Source: a virus
Strand: one strand, 5' to 3'
DNA length: 38,081 nucleotides
IMG/VR virus record: IMGVR_UViG_3300042892_000428
Location: 1-38,081 of that record
A program made the position numbers and the translations under genes. Each line of letters begins with the position of its first letter. The first letter of the stretch is position 1. The notes beneath the pieces were generated by a model, which saw only the letters and a program-made list of their open reading frames with translations, was not told the origin of the DNA and ran no database searches. This document shows, one piece after another, positions 7,371 to 20,300 of this stretch.

Positions 7371-8762
7371 TTAACTTTCTATTTGGAACCAGAAGTCACC
7401 ATCTGCAGAACCAATATCATTTACACCAGGATCGGGTTCAGCTGTGCTGACGATCTTAGCACTGCGATGTGCCGCATTACCCCACCATTGTCCTGCTGTC
7501 CTTACATACCCCGTTGATGCTACTGACGCATCACCTGATGCACCACGTGTAGCTGTTACTACGTTAGCTGTAGCACCATTTTCTAAATACACACCAGCAC
7601 TGGTAGCTGTCATTATAGTAGATCCATCGATGACTAGATTTGCAGAACCGGTGCCGCTGTCATTGAACCACATCCAACTGTTGTTCTGATAGATCTTGTA
7701 TGGGAATAATCCAGATAACCCTGATGATACAAATTCTGTAGTAGCGATCATCGTATTACTTGTGCCAGCCGGTGCTGTTACTGCTGTTGAAATGCCCCAA
7801 AGATTAGCATTGATGAATCTATCGTCAACATAACCTTTAGTAGCAATTCCTAATGTTGTAGTCGGAACTGCGGCAACTTCAACTGCGCCACTGACACCAT
7901 TGATGCTGAGATATTGTGTAGCAATGCCTGCTGTTGTAGCTCTAACACTAATATTACCACCGTTGATATTGTTAGTGATTGTTAGGGTATTGCTGGCTGT
8001 AGATAATGTAGCAACTTGATAATTACCAAGTGTAACACCACCATTGTTTAAAATTGCCAGTGTGCCTGTGCCGCTGTTGTTAATGTTATTACGGAAATAG
8101 TTAGCTGCTGGCTGTGTGCCCAGATAGCTGGAATTATTAGCTGTGCCCCAAATTGTTCCAGCAGTGCTGATTGTGCTCATGTTATAACCAATCTGGATAG
8201 TGCTAAAACCTGCGATCGGTGTCGCTGGAGTAAAGTTTGTAGAGCTAATTATCGCTGTGCGTGTGCCATTGAGATACATAGAAACAACATCAACCAATGT
8301 TGTACCGTTACTGATCTGTTCCCAAAGTGCGCCACTCTTACCGTTCACAACGCTGTAACCAGGGCCTACTAAGATCCAACCTTCAGCTGCATAAGGACTA
8401 GTTCCATCATAGCAGTATAATTGTTTATCGGTATCGTCCCACCATAGGTCGCCTGCAACTGTTGTGCTTGGAGGTGTTGATTGGCTTGTGCAACTACCTA
8501 CATTTTTCCAGATAGATGTTGATGTCCAAACTTTTAGTGTCTTGTTACCAGAGTCATACCATAATTGTCCAACGTTGGGGGCGGTTGGGCTTACACTGTT
8601 AGAGAAGTTCACTAGTAATGCTACAAGGTCCTCGGCAATGATTTCCCCGTAACCTGCATAGTTACGTCCTACTAAAGTCAAGCTGGAAGCAGTATTGTTC
8701 ACTGTACCATCAAGTATAGTGCAAAGTATTCCGCCATTGGGTAAGTTAATTACATACGACAT
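7371..8762 (-). CDS. Tail fibre paralogue 1
   Basis: The protein has 463 residues. The N-terminal 145 residues are the shared module (MSYVINLPNGGILCTILDGT, TLVGRNYAGYG, LLVNFSNS, GQLWYD, GDLWWDDTDKQLYCY). The middle contains ATKGYVDDRFINANLWG and MIATTEFV, repeats common in fibre shafts. The C-terminus ends DGDFWFQIES, a tag shared with paralogue 2. AGGA lies 9 bases upstream of ATG at 8762. The three paralogues are alike in protein but clearly diverged in DNA, so the duplication is not recent. A fibre role is inferred from composition, repeats and position after the baseplate genes. Confidence 0.75.
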   Translation of the reverse strand: MSYVINLPNGGILCTILDGTVNNTASSLTLVGRNYAGYGEIIAEDLVALLVNFSNSVSPTAPNVGQLWYDSGNKTLKVWTSTSIWKNVGSCTSQSTPPSTTVAGDLWWDDTDKQLYCYDGTSPYAAEGWILVGPGYSVVNGKSGALWEQISNGTTLVDVVSMYLNGTRTAIISSTNFTPATPIAGFSTIQIGYNMSTISTAGTIWGTANNSSYLGTQPAANYFRNNINNSGTGTLAILNNGGVTLGNYQVATLSTASNTLTITNNINGGNISVRATTAGIATQYLSINGVSGAVEVAAVPTTTLGIATKGYVDDRFINANLWGISTAVTAPAGTSNTMIATTEFVSSGLSGLFPYKIYQNNSWMWFNDSGTGSANLVIDGSTIMTATSAGVYLENGATANVVTATRGASGDASVASTGYVRTAGQWWGNAAHRSAKIVSTAEPDPGVNDIGSADGDFWFQIES

Positions 8763-8777
8763 TTTTCGTTATCCTAG

Positions 8778-9431
8778 TTATGCTGTCAAGTTAGTTAATG
8801 TTTGAACTCTCACTGTATATTCAATTTGAATAAGCCTATTCAATGCCTTCTGCACTGGGCTGAAAATCACGTGTGTCAATAGTGGTAATCCTGCACCCAA
8901 CCCCGACGCACCATTTAAGTAACCAAATAATCCCAATTCGTCAAACACAAAATCACCGTTTAGGGTCTGGCTGTTGTCAAACACTGCTTGTCCACTTGGC
9001 TCACCGTAGTCAAGTAAACAACTTACTACTATATCTGTATATTTTAGTCCAGGAGTATGATTTACGATCATCTTATTATTCACTGGATCTGTATTGGCCG
9101 CATTAGTATCATCTACGATTTTAAAATATGTAGGATTATACAAGTCAGCATTGGCTACGTTGGTATTCGTAGGCAAATAGGTAATAACACCTGTAGGGTC
9201 AACTGTAGTACCACCGTTACCAAAGTGCATTTCTGTGATAAACTTAGTGCCTTTATTGGCAACATTTTCCGCTAGTGCCACTGAGAAGTTTTCATAGTGG
9301 ATAGCATTGCGTTTATTAACAAACACTTCTTTAGTTACAGGATCAAATATCTTGATATGTCCCTGTAGATGTATACCGCCCTTTTCATCAGGTTGTTTTT
9401 TTGGTTGAATATCTTGTGTTGTAGTAGTCAT
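8778..9431 (-). CDS. Virion structural protein of unknown fold, baseplate-fibre junction
   Basis: From ATG at 9431 the product has 217 residues. The opening is a Lys/Gln-rich linker (TQDIQPKKQPDEKGG). A compact domain follows with IKIFDPVTKEVFVNKRNAIHYENFSVALAENV and TKFITEMHFGNGGT, then beta strands ending in LNRLIQIEYTVRVQTLTN. I cannot name the family; the pattern looks like a conserved baseplate or fibre-connector protein. The open frame extends to an ATG at 9458, which has no Shine-Dalgarno sequence. I prefer 9431 because a GATAAATA motif ends exactly 5 bases before it, the same spacing as at 2715 and 28700, and because the extra nine residues look like read-through of that motif. Moderately sure of the start, sure of the frame. 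Confidence 0.65.
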   Translation of the reverse strand: MTTTTQDIQPKKQPDEKGGIHLQGHIKIFDPVTKEVFVNKRNAIHYENFSVALAENVANKGTKFITEMHFGNGGTTVDPTGVITYLPTNTNVANADLYNPTYFKIVDDTNAANTDPVNNKMIVNHTPGLKYTDIVVSCLLDYGEPSGQAVFDNSQTLNGDFVFDELGLFGYLNGASGLGAGLPLLTHVIFSPVQKALNRLIQIEYTVRVQTLTNLTA

Positions 9432-9436
9432 ATTCT

Positions 9437-9444
9437 TATTTATC
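9437..9444 (-). promoter_or_regulatory. T4-type late promoter motif GATAAATA (leaderless class)
   Basis: GATAAATA on the minus strand ends 5 bases before ATG at 9431. If it is a true late promoter the RNA starts at this ATG, which would settle the gene start against 9458. Confidence 0.4.
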
Positions 9445-9467
9445 GCTTCTTTATCCATGATATTTTC

Positions 9468-11342
9468 TTACCATATCGCCAAGTTAGCGCGGCGCCAAGT
9501 ATTGTCAGCAATACATACATAAACGTAACTGCTATCGTAGCTGATCTGTCCAGTAGTTCCTACTGAGTTATTAGCTGTTGGAACATAAACGTTGCAGACA
9601 ATTAAATTGCCGCAAATGGTTACATTTGAATTACTAAACGTAGTAATTACATTTCCAGCTAATGTTCCACCAACGTGGACTTTAACTGTGGTATTGGGTG
9701 TATCTGTTCCTAAGGTCAAGTTCCCTGAATTAATGTAAACATACCCGTCGTTTTTACCGCTGACTGTCCAGGAGCTTGAGCTAAAATTATTACCATTTAT
9801 ACCCATGTCAATATATTTGCTGGTGTCTGTGCCATCTGGGGCTGTGGCAATAAAGTCTGCACTGTTCTGTGTTCCTACGCTGTCAACGTTTTGTATGTTT
9901 AGTTGTGAATAACTATTAGCAACGCCAATACCAGTGAAAATTACATTAGCAAAGGCAACACTTGGGAGTGCAAACCCTGATGTGATATTCCCTCCAAATA
10001 CTACAAAATCGCCAGTATTTACCAGTGCCCCAACATTACCACTGTAGGTTGGTAGATATGTAGAAACTTTCGCATTACTATATGATTGATCATCTACATA
10101 CCCTGTCATCCCAATGTTGGCAGTTAAGGTTGAATTATCAACATATCCTTTCATTGCTAAATTAGCTTGAGTAATATTATTATTTAAAGTAGTGATTATA
10201 GGTGCTGTATTGCTAAATGCTGTAGACTGTGTTGTAGCATCTGGGAATATTATATCACCATTATTATTAAATGCCCATTGCTGAGCTACATTACCATCGC
10301 TGTTGGTTTCTAATACTACGCTATCACTAGCATAAACTGCGGCATTGCCTGTGTCTGTTAAGTATATGCTGGTAGCATCGCTGATAATATTGCTGGTAAA
10401 CACTGCGGTGCTGGCATCTTCATTATAGATTGCTGTGTTATCGGGTAAACTAATATTGCCTGGAATTGTGGTATCGCCAGTAGGATCAAAGGACCAAGTG
10501 CTGTCACCTGCGGTCAGTGTTCCGACATCATTTACAGCGTTAATAATAAATTCAGCCGGATCGCTTAAATATTGGCCAGCAAAAGTTAACACATCACCAG
10601 CGGTATATCCTTGACCGGGATTATATACCTCCCATACTGAAATGCTACCACTTCCACTCTCGGGGTTGGTAGTTTCTTTGATCACGAAAGCGAATCCAGT
10701 TCCTGTTCCACCCGTGGGATATATAACAAATCCTCTGTTGTATCCTTTTTCTGTTCCAGGATTAGTTAATGTGACAGAATCAACTGCACCCTGTATAAAA
10801 TTAACTCCCCCGGCACCGCAATTAACCGTATTGGAACTAACTGTTGGAGTAGAAACACTGGCTGCACCAAAGTCGCCAGTTGATGTTATATTACCTGCTG
10901 AGATATTACCTGCTGTGATATTGCCCGTAGACCCTTCAACACTGAATGTTGGAGTAGTTGTAGTATTACCTACTGTTGTAGATCCAACTGAAATATTACT
11001 AGCCGAAACATTGCCTGTATAGGTATCTAGACCACTTGTTCCGACTGCGTTTCCGCCAAAAGTTAGTTCTCCGCCCGCAGTTCCGATCGGAACTCCACCA
11101 ATGTAAAGAGTATTAGCACTTAACCAAAGATCTTTCCACCATGTAGTAGAGTTACCAATGCTATAAGTATTACTGGCTAACGGAATTATATTACCACCAG
11201 CATTGCCTAAAATATAAGTTCCTAGTTGATCCAAGTTGGCCTGCACGGTAGTTAATGTGCCCGTGATGTTGCTGACTATGGGTAACAGGACATTGCCCTG
11301 TATAGCAGCTACATTTCCAAGTTGGCTAATCTTAATTGTCAT
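9468..11342 (-). CDS. Tail fibre / collar-type structural protein
   Basis: The protein has 624 residues. It starts MTIKISQLGNVAAIQGNVLLP, a usual opening for phage fibre or adhesin subunits. It then has ASNTYSIGNSTTWWKDLWLSANTLYIGG, a widespread phage fibre repeat, and short GNIxAGNI/GNISVG repeats. Residues of about 190-280 hold a module with LTNPGTEKGY and NPGQGYTAGDVLTFAG that resembles a repeat near residue 3830-3900 of the upstream giant protein. GYVDNSTLTAN and GYVDDQSY shaft motifs follow, and the end is a QISYDSSYVYVCIADNTWRRANLAIW tip. The ATG shares its A with the stop of the giant gene, with GAGG just upstream, so the two are translationally coupled. Function in host contact is inferred. 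Confidence 0.75.
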   Translation of the reverse strand: MTIKISQLGNVAAIQGNVLLPIVSNITGTLTTVQANLDQLGTYILGNAGGNIIPLASNTYSIGNSTTWWKDLWLSANTLYIGGVPIGTAGGELTFGGNAVGTSGLDTYTGNVSASNISVGSTTVGNTTTTPTFSVEGSTGNITAGNISAGNITSTGDFGAASVSTPTVSSNTVNCGAGGVNFIQGAVDSVTLTNPGTEKGYNRGFVIYPTGGTGTGFAFVIKETTNPESGSGSISVWEVYNPGQGYTAGDVLTFAGQYLSDPAEFIINAVNDVGTLTAGDSTWSFDPTGDTTIPGNISLPDNTAIYNEDASTAVFTSNIISDATSIYLTDTGNAAVYASDSVVLETNSDGNVAQQWAFNNNGDIIFPDATTQSTAFSNTAPIITTLNNNITQANLAMKGYVDNSTLTANIGMTGYVDDQSYSNAKVSTYLPTYSGNVGALVNTGDFVVFGGNITSGFALPSVAFANVIFTGIGVANSYSQLNIQNVDSVGTQNSADFIATAPDGTDTSKYIDMGINGNNFSSSSWTVSGKNDGYVYINSGNLTLGTDTPNTTVKVHVGGTLAGNVITTFSNSNVTICGNLIVCNVYVPTANNSVGTTGQISYDSSYVYVCIADNTWRRANLAIW

Positions 11343-14300
11343 TATATATCCTCAGTATAAATTTCTACATTGCTTTCAGTGGTTAATGTATTTATCGCAT
11401 CTTCAGTGCCTAGACCTTGAGATGTTTCAACTATTGGTGCTATGTTAGCTTTTAAGAACAATGCTCCCGGTGTAGTTGATCCAGTTAATCCTGTTCCATC
11501 TATAGCAGTTCCCGACCCGCTGTTGTATAATACATTGGCAAATACCATTAGATTTCCGGCAAACGTACCTGGTATAGTCTGTGCTGAGCTAGCATCAACT
11601 ACCTGTGCTCCTGCTCCATGTTCTAGATAAGCACTAGTTCCTTGTGTACCTCTGCGTAGCTGTCCTAAGACATTTAATCCCGGTAATACAGAAACGTTTG
11701 CTTGAACACTGGCATTACCAAAATCATCAGGCGCATTAACATTACCTGTGGTCCTATAGTTGATTCCACTGTTACTAATGGCTGTACCAATTGCATAGCT
11801 GGTATTAGCAGTCCACGCAACTGGAGTATATACGGTTTTAGTATAATAAGTTATACGTTCACCGTTGATGAATACTACCCCAGGACGTGCATATACTGTG
11901 TTAGGTGTTGGTAATACATTCGCATCAACTACAAAAATTTCGCTGTCTGTTAACTGTAAAGGTAGCTCTAAGATAGTGGACGCCGCACTTGATATACGTA
12001 GATAGTTAGTTTCATCCATCATATTATCAAACACGCGATAGGCTATGATGTTAGCATTAGCATTGATTTTAGTATAGATTCTCATGTCTAAGGTGTCATA
12101 GGTCCTACCAGGAACTAGTTCTTCTGGAGCATGGCTATGATCTGTATCAACATACGCACCACCATCAGTGATGATATCTTCCGGAGCTGTTCCTAAGCTG
12201 AGTTGGCTGTATAGGCTGTACATAGCTACATCTACACTTCTAGTAGATAATAGTGCCAGACCGTCGCTGCTGTATTGAACAGCATCATATGATGCAACAT
12301 CATATCTACGACCATATAGTGGGCTCAGACTAAAGTCAGCACCTTGCACAGGTAATTTTGGATAATCGATGCCATTGATCAATGGACTTAGATTATCATA
12401 GTTTGCCGTTATGGTATCATCTGTGTTAAGAGTAACATTCACAGTGAGCGTTACCTGAGTAACTTTGATTGGTATACCACCGTAACTGATTGGTACAGCA
12501 TTGGCTGTAATACTAGCAGGATTGCTTAGATTCAAACTATTAGCAAACCAACTATTATTTACGATAGTGGTTTCGAACGGTATGCCGATACCGCTGACAT
12601 ATTCACCAACTTCTGGAGAAGCCTCAAATGATGGGTGGATATTACCGCTGATGCCCGAAATAGCTGTGCTGTTGTTGGCAATATTAGCAGTGATAGTTCC
12701 ACGACTGTTAACCATCAATATAACGTTAGATACTATGTTGGCTATATAACCTGCGTCAACTCCGTTGCTGGTAATATACATACCTGGTAGTAATGTCGGA
12801 GCATTGAATACATATATTGTATCAGTATCGGCTGCAGTATTAGCCAATGTCACTGGCACAGATATAAAATCAATGGTCGGCATTATATCAGTTGGCTCAT
12901 AGAAACCAACTATGCGATCGTTGGCATTACTAAATGCATTGGCAAAATATTCAGTATAATCACTTGGAATAAATGTAGAAGCTGTAGTAATATTTGAGTT
13001 TACGCTATAGGCCTTACGTATCATCACGTTGCCATCTTGGAAAGCATAGCTAACGATCTGTCCTGCGGTATAGGTCGTATTAGCTGCCCAACGTTGGACG
13101 GTGCTGTCATAACTGATACGATCAAATTTTATCTTAGTATCAAAGCTACGAGCAAACGGACTCTTCATTACTGCATAAGCATTTGCCTGTGTAGTAGCAC
13201 TGCCATTGATGATTACGCTTGGTGTAGTCGTATATCCAACGCCTGCATTAGTCAGTGTGATTGATGTTATAGCACCAGTATTACCGTCAATAACGGCTGT
13301 AGCAGTGGCGCCACTACCATTGCCGTCTACGCTAGAAATAGTCACTGTAGGTGGAGTAGAATAATTAGCACCACTGCTTTCTAATTGTATACTTGACACT
13401 ACTAGATTTCTATTAACATACCATTGATTGTATGGGAATGTCTGCCAAGTTGCAGAATCTTCTTCAACATAAGGAACTTCGCCACTCGGACTACGGAATA
13501 TACCGTAACCTGTTGATGTATCATAGTAAGCCGGTAAGTCAAAGTCTGTAACGCTACCTTCATAGGTATCATCACCAGTGTAGTCGATCAAATATTCACG
13601 TATCTTAGTTCTATAAGGTTTAACTTCATTGATATAGTCTTGATAGTAGGTTTGGTTATCAACTACATAGCTTGGGAACTGTGCAAGTGATCTTAGTTTA
13701 TGAGTTACGCTGATAAAGCTGGATTTAAATATCCAGTCAACATAGTTTTGTTCTGTCAACAGATAGTTAACTAGAATAAAAAACATATTATTGAATTCGC
13801 CCTCTAAGGTGTTGGTAAACAGTTCGTCGTTTAACGATTGCACTATAGCACGGATCTCATTGTTGGGATTTTGATCAAATCTATTGCTGTCAAAGTCTTG
13901 ATTACTAAAGCCAAGACTATTGCCTGCAAAATCACCCAATGATGTATCAAGCTGTATAGTACCATTTTGGATACCCACTACCTGCAATGTTCCATCATCT
14001 TGAACTACAACTAACTGCCAGGTGCCTGCACCAGTGGCGTTGCTGATATAGATAATCTGTCCGCCAACCGCACGTAATTTTAATGCATCGTTGGTAGTGT
14101 TAACGCTGAAGTCTGGTTTAGTTGCTGAGCTATATCCATCAGCATACCAATCAATGTAATTCCAATACAAGCTGGTCTTGTAACTTTGAACTTTGATTAT
14201 CTCCCAAACCTTAGATTCTGATAATTGATATAATACCCAAAGACCATTTTGGGTTATATCATTGTTTACTAATACTCGATATCCGGGAGCAAGTTCATCT

Positions 14301-17300
14301 GTGTTGATATAAGATAATTCTATTTCTGTCGTTACACCTTGTTCGTATTCACCTTTTTTATAACTAGGTGTAGGTTCCTGTGCATTTAATCCTGTAAGAT
14401 CAAATTGTTCAGTTATAGGATTAACAGCAAATATGTTATTGACAAAACTTACCATCTCATTAACAGCCTGTAGTCTATTAACAAACATATTCTGTCTTGG
14501 TCTAAAGCTAATACCATATCTGTCAGCTTGACTTAATTTTGGATCTGGAACTGTAGAGCTAGATTGATCTATACCACTTAAACTGTCAATTAATTTATTA
14601 ACTATGTTAGTAGGTATAAGATTATCTGGATTACCTTGTTGCACTAGCTCATATTCACTATGTATGATATCAGTATTGATAACCAACTGATGGTCTAGAT
14701 GCATGATAGTGTTGTCAGCTGATAGGTATTCACTGACGTTATAGAACGCTATTGCATCACCACGTATTATTGCACCAAACGCAATGTTTTGATTTTTAGG
14801 ATTTAGTATATAGTCTGTAATAGCACTGACTGGTAACTTCCTGCTTGGATTGTTAGGGTCAACGCTGGTTTTATTCTTAACCCAATAGTAGTAACGTGTA
14901 ACAATAATGCTGGTTACTGGATCTACAAAGATTTCTTCTACGTAAGCACTGTCATCTGCATATTCAGGTATACCATCACCACCGTTGGCCGCATATTGGC
15001 TCGGTAGATAATTGCTTCTCACCCACTCAAGGACTTCAACCGTTGATCCTGGGAATAGTTGTCCCCAATATAAACTACGATAGGTTAATGTATCTTGTTC
15101 ATAGTCAATATATCTAAGTTTAGAAAGATTCCACCATACTTGGCCAATTTGGTTATTGCCCCAATAGATATTTTGATTGATGTCTGCTTTGGGGTTCGTT
15201 CCTCTATTATAGATAGCAGGATCATATTCTGTTTTAAATGAAATTTCTTGTTCAGCTTGTCCTAGTATGCGACCTTTAGCAGGATCAATAAATTGTAGAT
15301 TATATTTAATCAGACTGGTTGTGTTATCGTATAGATATCCACGGCTGATACTGTCAAGATCAACTTTGGGCTGTTGATAACGGATAAGTTCCCAACCTCG
15401 TATCATCAATGGGTTAGAAAATATATATACTGTTCCTGATTGTGCAGGTTTTCCACTTAACGTGGTGCCTGGCGCAGACACTGTGACAAATGTTCCTTCG
15501 ATATCTAAGCTGTAGCCAAACTGTGCGCCTTCGATCAAACTACCTGGATCTAATTGTTGTGCGTAAGCATAACGACCTGGATGTTCAACCATATTACGTG
15601 GATCATCGTATAATTCATATATGTAAACGCTACCACTGCCTTGGATGGTGTCATATAATCTTGTAGTGCTGTCATCCATAGTAGTACCAGCCGGTGTAGT
15701 CAACACATCAAATGTAGTAAATTGTTTTGTAGTTCCGCGGGCACTGCCAATTACCAACATATAAGCATTGGCAGCTAGTTTAACCTTGTTACCAAAATAT
15801 TCTCCCGGAAGGCCAAACGGATTAACGATAATCTGCATGAATGCAAACACGATAGTGTTAGCATCTGCATAAACACCTGGACTACCTGGTTGATTGGTTC
15901 CGGCCAGGATACGTAGTAGATTTTTAGCCACTGTGCTGTCAGAATCAAATCTTAATCTTCCGGCACTATTGCTTGCTGTAATACCTAATAATTTGGCATC
16001 ATTGACATCTTTAACAAAGCTGTCTAGACTAACTCTTAACTGTGCTGTGGTCGTTGTACCGTTAACACTGACGATATTACCTGACGACCAACTAAACACA
16101 TTAGCATTGTCGTTGTAGTCACTGACTGTGATATATCTACTACCAGTCGCCGGTGTATCAACTAATACTGTTACATTAGCTACGCCAGTAGCAGATACAG
16201 TCTGTGTGATATAGTCGCCTACATTGGCTCGGACATTGGCACTTAATGTTATAATATTACCAACAGTCGCAGGCATCCAACGACCGCTGACTGTAATCTC
16301 AAAGTTGTCTAGGCGAATACTGTCGCCTGGCATGAATATTGGATCTGTGTCATAGGCAGTGTTAGTACCATATAGTCGACCTTTGTTATGGAACTTCCAG
16401 ACCGCACCTGAATTATATTCTGTGCCATTGTTATAATTAGGTGCGCCGATATAGATAGCACAGTTGTTTGAACAGATCGTTAGGCTGGTGCCAAATGCCG
16501 CATTTGATTGGATAGCTCTTAGTCCACCTTCAAGGCTGTCTACACCAACTAATCGTTCCAATAGCCTAAACTGATTAACTTCAATATACAGGACACGGCC
16601 GATTGGTGGAGGAGTAATAAATCTAATCTTGTTAGAGCCAACAACTATATAGTTAGTAACTTCAACGTTGTCTAAGGTAACTTTATAAACTGATGCTATA
16701 GAACCCTCTGTAGTGTAGTCCTGACCACCAGTTCCGGGGTCAGCATCTATAACTGTATTAAATGCTTCAATCACGCGATCATATACATAAACAGATCCTG
16801 CACCAATTTTAAGTGTACCATCATCGCCAACAACATTGTCATTTGGTGTGCCCACTGCTAGTTGTGCGCCATCAAAGCTGCTTGACAATGCAAACCCAAA
16901 TTGTGAGCCAGTGTTGCTGATTGGTAATGTCAATGTATCCAACAGTTGATAATAAGGTTTTTGCTTAATGCTGATGGTGCTGGTATCAAGTTTTTGTGGA
17001 TCAGCAATATTACCATTATTGACAAAGTTAATCGTCGTTCCATTTAGGTAATAATCAAGATTTGGAATAAATGTCTGATTCGCATTAGTAATCAATAGTG
17101 AGCTAGGATCATTAGTAACAGCCGGAGTAAATGCTGTTAAGAATATGTTGCTGGTTACAGCATAAGCATTTGCAGTCAATGGATATGCATCTACATTAGA
17201 TAAGAATCCGCCGGTGGTGATACTAAGTTTAGCTGATATATTGGCGTTTCCAACAGTTACGTTTGCGTCATAGACAAAGTTAATTAAATTGTCAACTTGA

Positions 17301-20300
17301 TAAGAATTAGCATTGACCCCAGGTGTAATATAAGTTATTGTGGCTGTGGCGCCGGTAGCGGCCTGTGTGATTGTAGACCCAACTACAACATTAGCACTAC
17401 CCAATAATGCTTGAAGATTTGCGCTGGTTGTTAGTGTGTATAAACTATTAACAGATATAATTTGTTCTGCAACAGGAATATATCTATTAAGACCATAGAC
17501 GTGAACATTACCGCTAGATACCGCAGAATCGCCGGGTGCACCTATGTATAACCAATCACCTGTTTGACTAAATGCCAGGCTGTGACCAAACTGTCCTTGG
17601 GAAAATACATTGCCTACAATGATTTGGGTGCGATCAAACGCAGTAGCAAATTCTGATTTATAATAGGTGTAAACATATCCCACGTTACCGTAACTTTTTG
17701 GAGCGCCAACTGCTAATACTGTATTAGATTCTGGATCAGTGCCGAGCTCAACAGCATGACCAAACGCACGAGTATTCGCACTCAGTGGACTGATACTGAA
17801 ACTTTCTTGGAACGTGCCTTCGTAATCTTTTAAGAATGTGTTAACTACACCAATGTTGCTGTTAGAGTTTGGAGCTCCAGTGACCACTATTAGCCCATCA
17901 CCGGACATTTTTACACTTGATCCATATCCATCACCAGCACTATATCCACCTGCTTGTTTAGTTAACTGTTGTTCTATTGTCCACGGTGCTTGTTTTTCAT
18001 AGACTTTCCAGGTATTGTTTGGCTGAGTGCCAAATGGTTGACCTTGCACTGCGTTTGTTTCAGCATCATCGTCGATCCAAATTTTATCACCAACTTTCCA
18101 GCCATTGGGCGGATTTAATAGTCCATATATGCGACTATCTTCCATATATAGGAATCGCATGCTATCCATGCGGAATAATATACCCAGACCATCTTGAGAA
18201 GTTAGGTTAGATGTGTCGCCTGCGTAGGTTACCATAACACTAGACGCGGTCATTACTCTATATACCTGATAGAATCCATCAAATGCTGGATCAAAGTCTT
18301 TGACTAAGAATACACTACCTGCAATAAATTTATGAGGGTCTTGTGTAGTAAATGTTATATACCCATTGAGAGCGTTAGCAACCTGTGTTACAAAATTATT
18401 TGTTTCAGTTACACGATAGACATTCCACTGTTGGCTAAAGTCTTTAGCGCACCATATGGTATAGCCACTGCCCATGTTAGCTATTTGACCATCAAGATCT
18501 TGATAGTTAGCCAGATCAAATATCTGCGTATCAACATCGTCAATGTTAACATATCCTGCTGTCGGAATATCATTATCATAGTCGCTGTTATCAGTCCTAT
18601 TAAGTGCAACATTACCAGTGAATCTTCCGTAAGATTTATAAAGCTGTGATTGATTGAATACTGTAATGCCGTCTGCTAGATTGTTGTCAGCTTCACCAAC
18701 AAATCTTGCCACACTAGGATTAACACCAAATGCGCTTTCATTTAATGGAATCTCTACAAAAGGGTTAGTATCTAATGCACCATATTCACCGACACGCATA
18801 GCCCATTCTTCGTAGTAGCTGATATCACTGCTTAGGTTATTAAATGTAGCCTTGAGCATCTGATTAACAGCATTGGCCGTACCTTTCTGCGCGATAAATC
18901 CTTTGTAGAATTCAATTTGTGTGGTTTCAGTTACACCAAGGTCTGATAGATAACGTCTTGGTTTAAAACCAATCAATGCATGGCTATAACTTATCTGATC
19001 TTGATCTTTAATCTCAGCATATGAGTCATAGAATGATTGTGACTGCACTGCTAGTGTTGAGAAATTAGGTAGTAGGCCTTTCTGGATTTGACTTTGATCA
19101 ATCTGTTGCCAATATTGGAATTCAAATGTAGTGCTGGCCACTACATCTATTAGAGCAGTGTAGTATTGGCTCTTATATTGGACTAACTCTCCTTTGAGAT
19201 AGTCCTTGCCTTGATTCCATTCTTTAACCACACCGGAACTGTAGACAAATCCAGGTGCTGATAGACTGCCATTCCAGGCTGCTGTTTTTTGCCCTACTAG
19301 TTTTAATCTAAACTGTCTATTACCGCTTTCTGGTTGATAGATAACATCATTGAACACTGTGGTATTGTCAAATACCAATGCGTGTTCATACTGCACTAAG
19401 TCAACTTCAACATATCCTATAACTGTTGCAGGATCAGTAAAATTAAGTTTGAACTCAGTGGCTGATCGCATGACATTGTAATTGTTATTTCTAACTAGAT
19501 TAAAGTTTTGATCTAATACCTTGCTGGCATATTGGCTATCTTCAATCCCAGCAGTGATCGCTCCAATAGTAACAGCACTGATACTATCAGCCACCGGTGA
19601 TAATACGATAATACTACCTGCTCGCCAACCTTGTTGTATCCAATATAAGAATTCTTTAACTGACAGTTTCCAATCACGCATTTCGTTTAGCATTGGATCT
19701 GAATCAGTGAATGTAAATCCCTGTGCTATTAGGTAACGTTCATAGCCTATCAGGAAGTCTGCTACCTGTTGTGCTGTGGTAAATTCATGGCCGTATGGCA
19801 CATTTAGTTTTAAGTTTTGATAGTTATTGAATATCGTAGCACTGCTGTTTAATACAGTTATTCTATAAGCATTATTATTAACTATGCTTGGGATGATAGT
19901 AAAGAAACTATTGAATAAATCGTAGCCTCTAACTGTCCAACCAAGGTCAGTTTTTTCAACAATAACTGCACTGTAAATCAACTTGTCGATAGGCACGGGA
20001 TTTTCATTTAGATAAACACCGTAATTTTGATCTGGTATTAACACGCTGGCATTGGTGCTGGTAGGACTAACTTGTTCAGCTAATACTTCTAGGTATTTTT
20101 GATCAGTAAATCCTGCAACTTTGTAGGCAAGATTAACTTGGAAATTTTTCAACAACGGTGAGATATACGTTGAAGGATTAATACCTTGGCTGATAAGATA
20201 ATCAGCGATCCAGTTTAAGTAACCCGCACCTCTATATAATGTGCCTGAACTGGTATCACCATTAAATTGTATTATATTCTGTGTAATATGATGATTTGTA

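Noticed and set aside
10642-11022. Plus-strand open frame of 126 codons
   Set aside because: Antisense of the 624-residue fibre gene, with low-complexity Val/Pro/Leu composition and no start signals.
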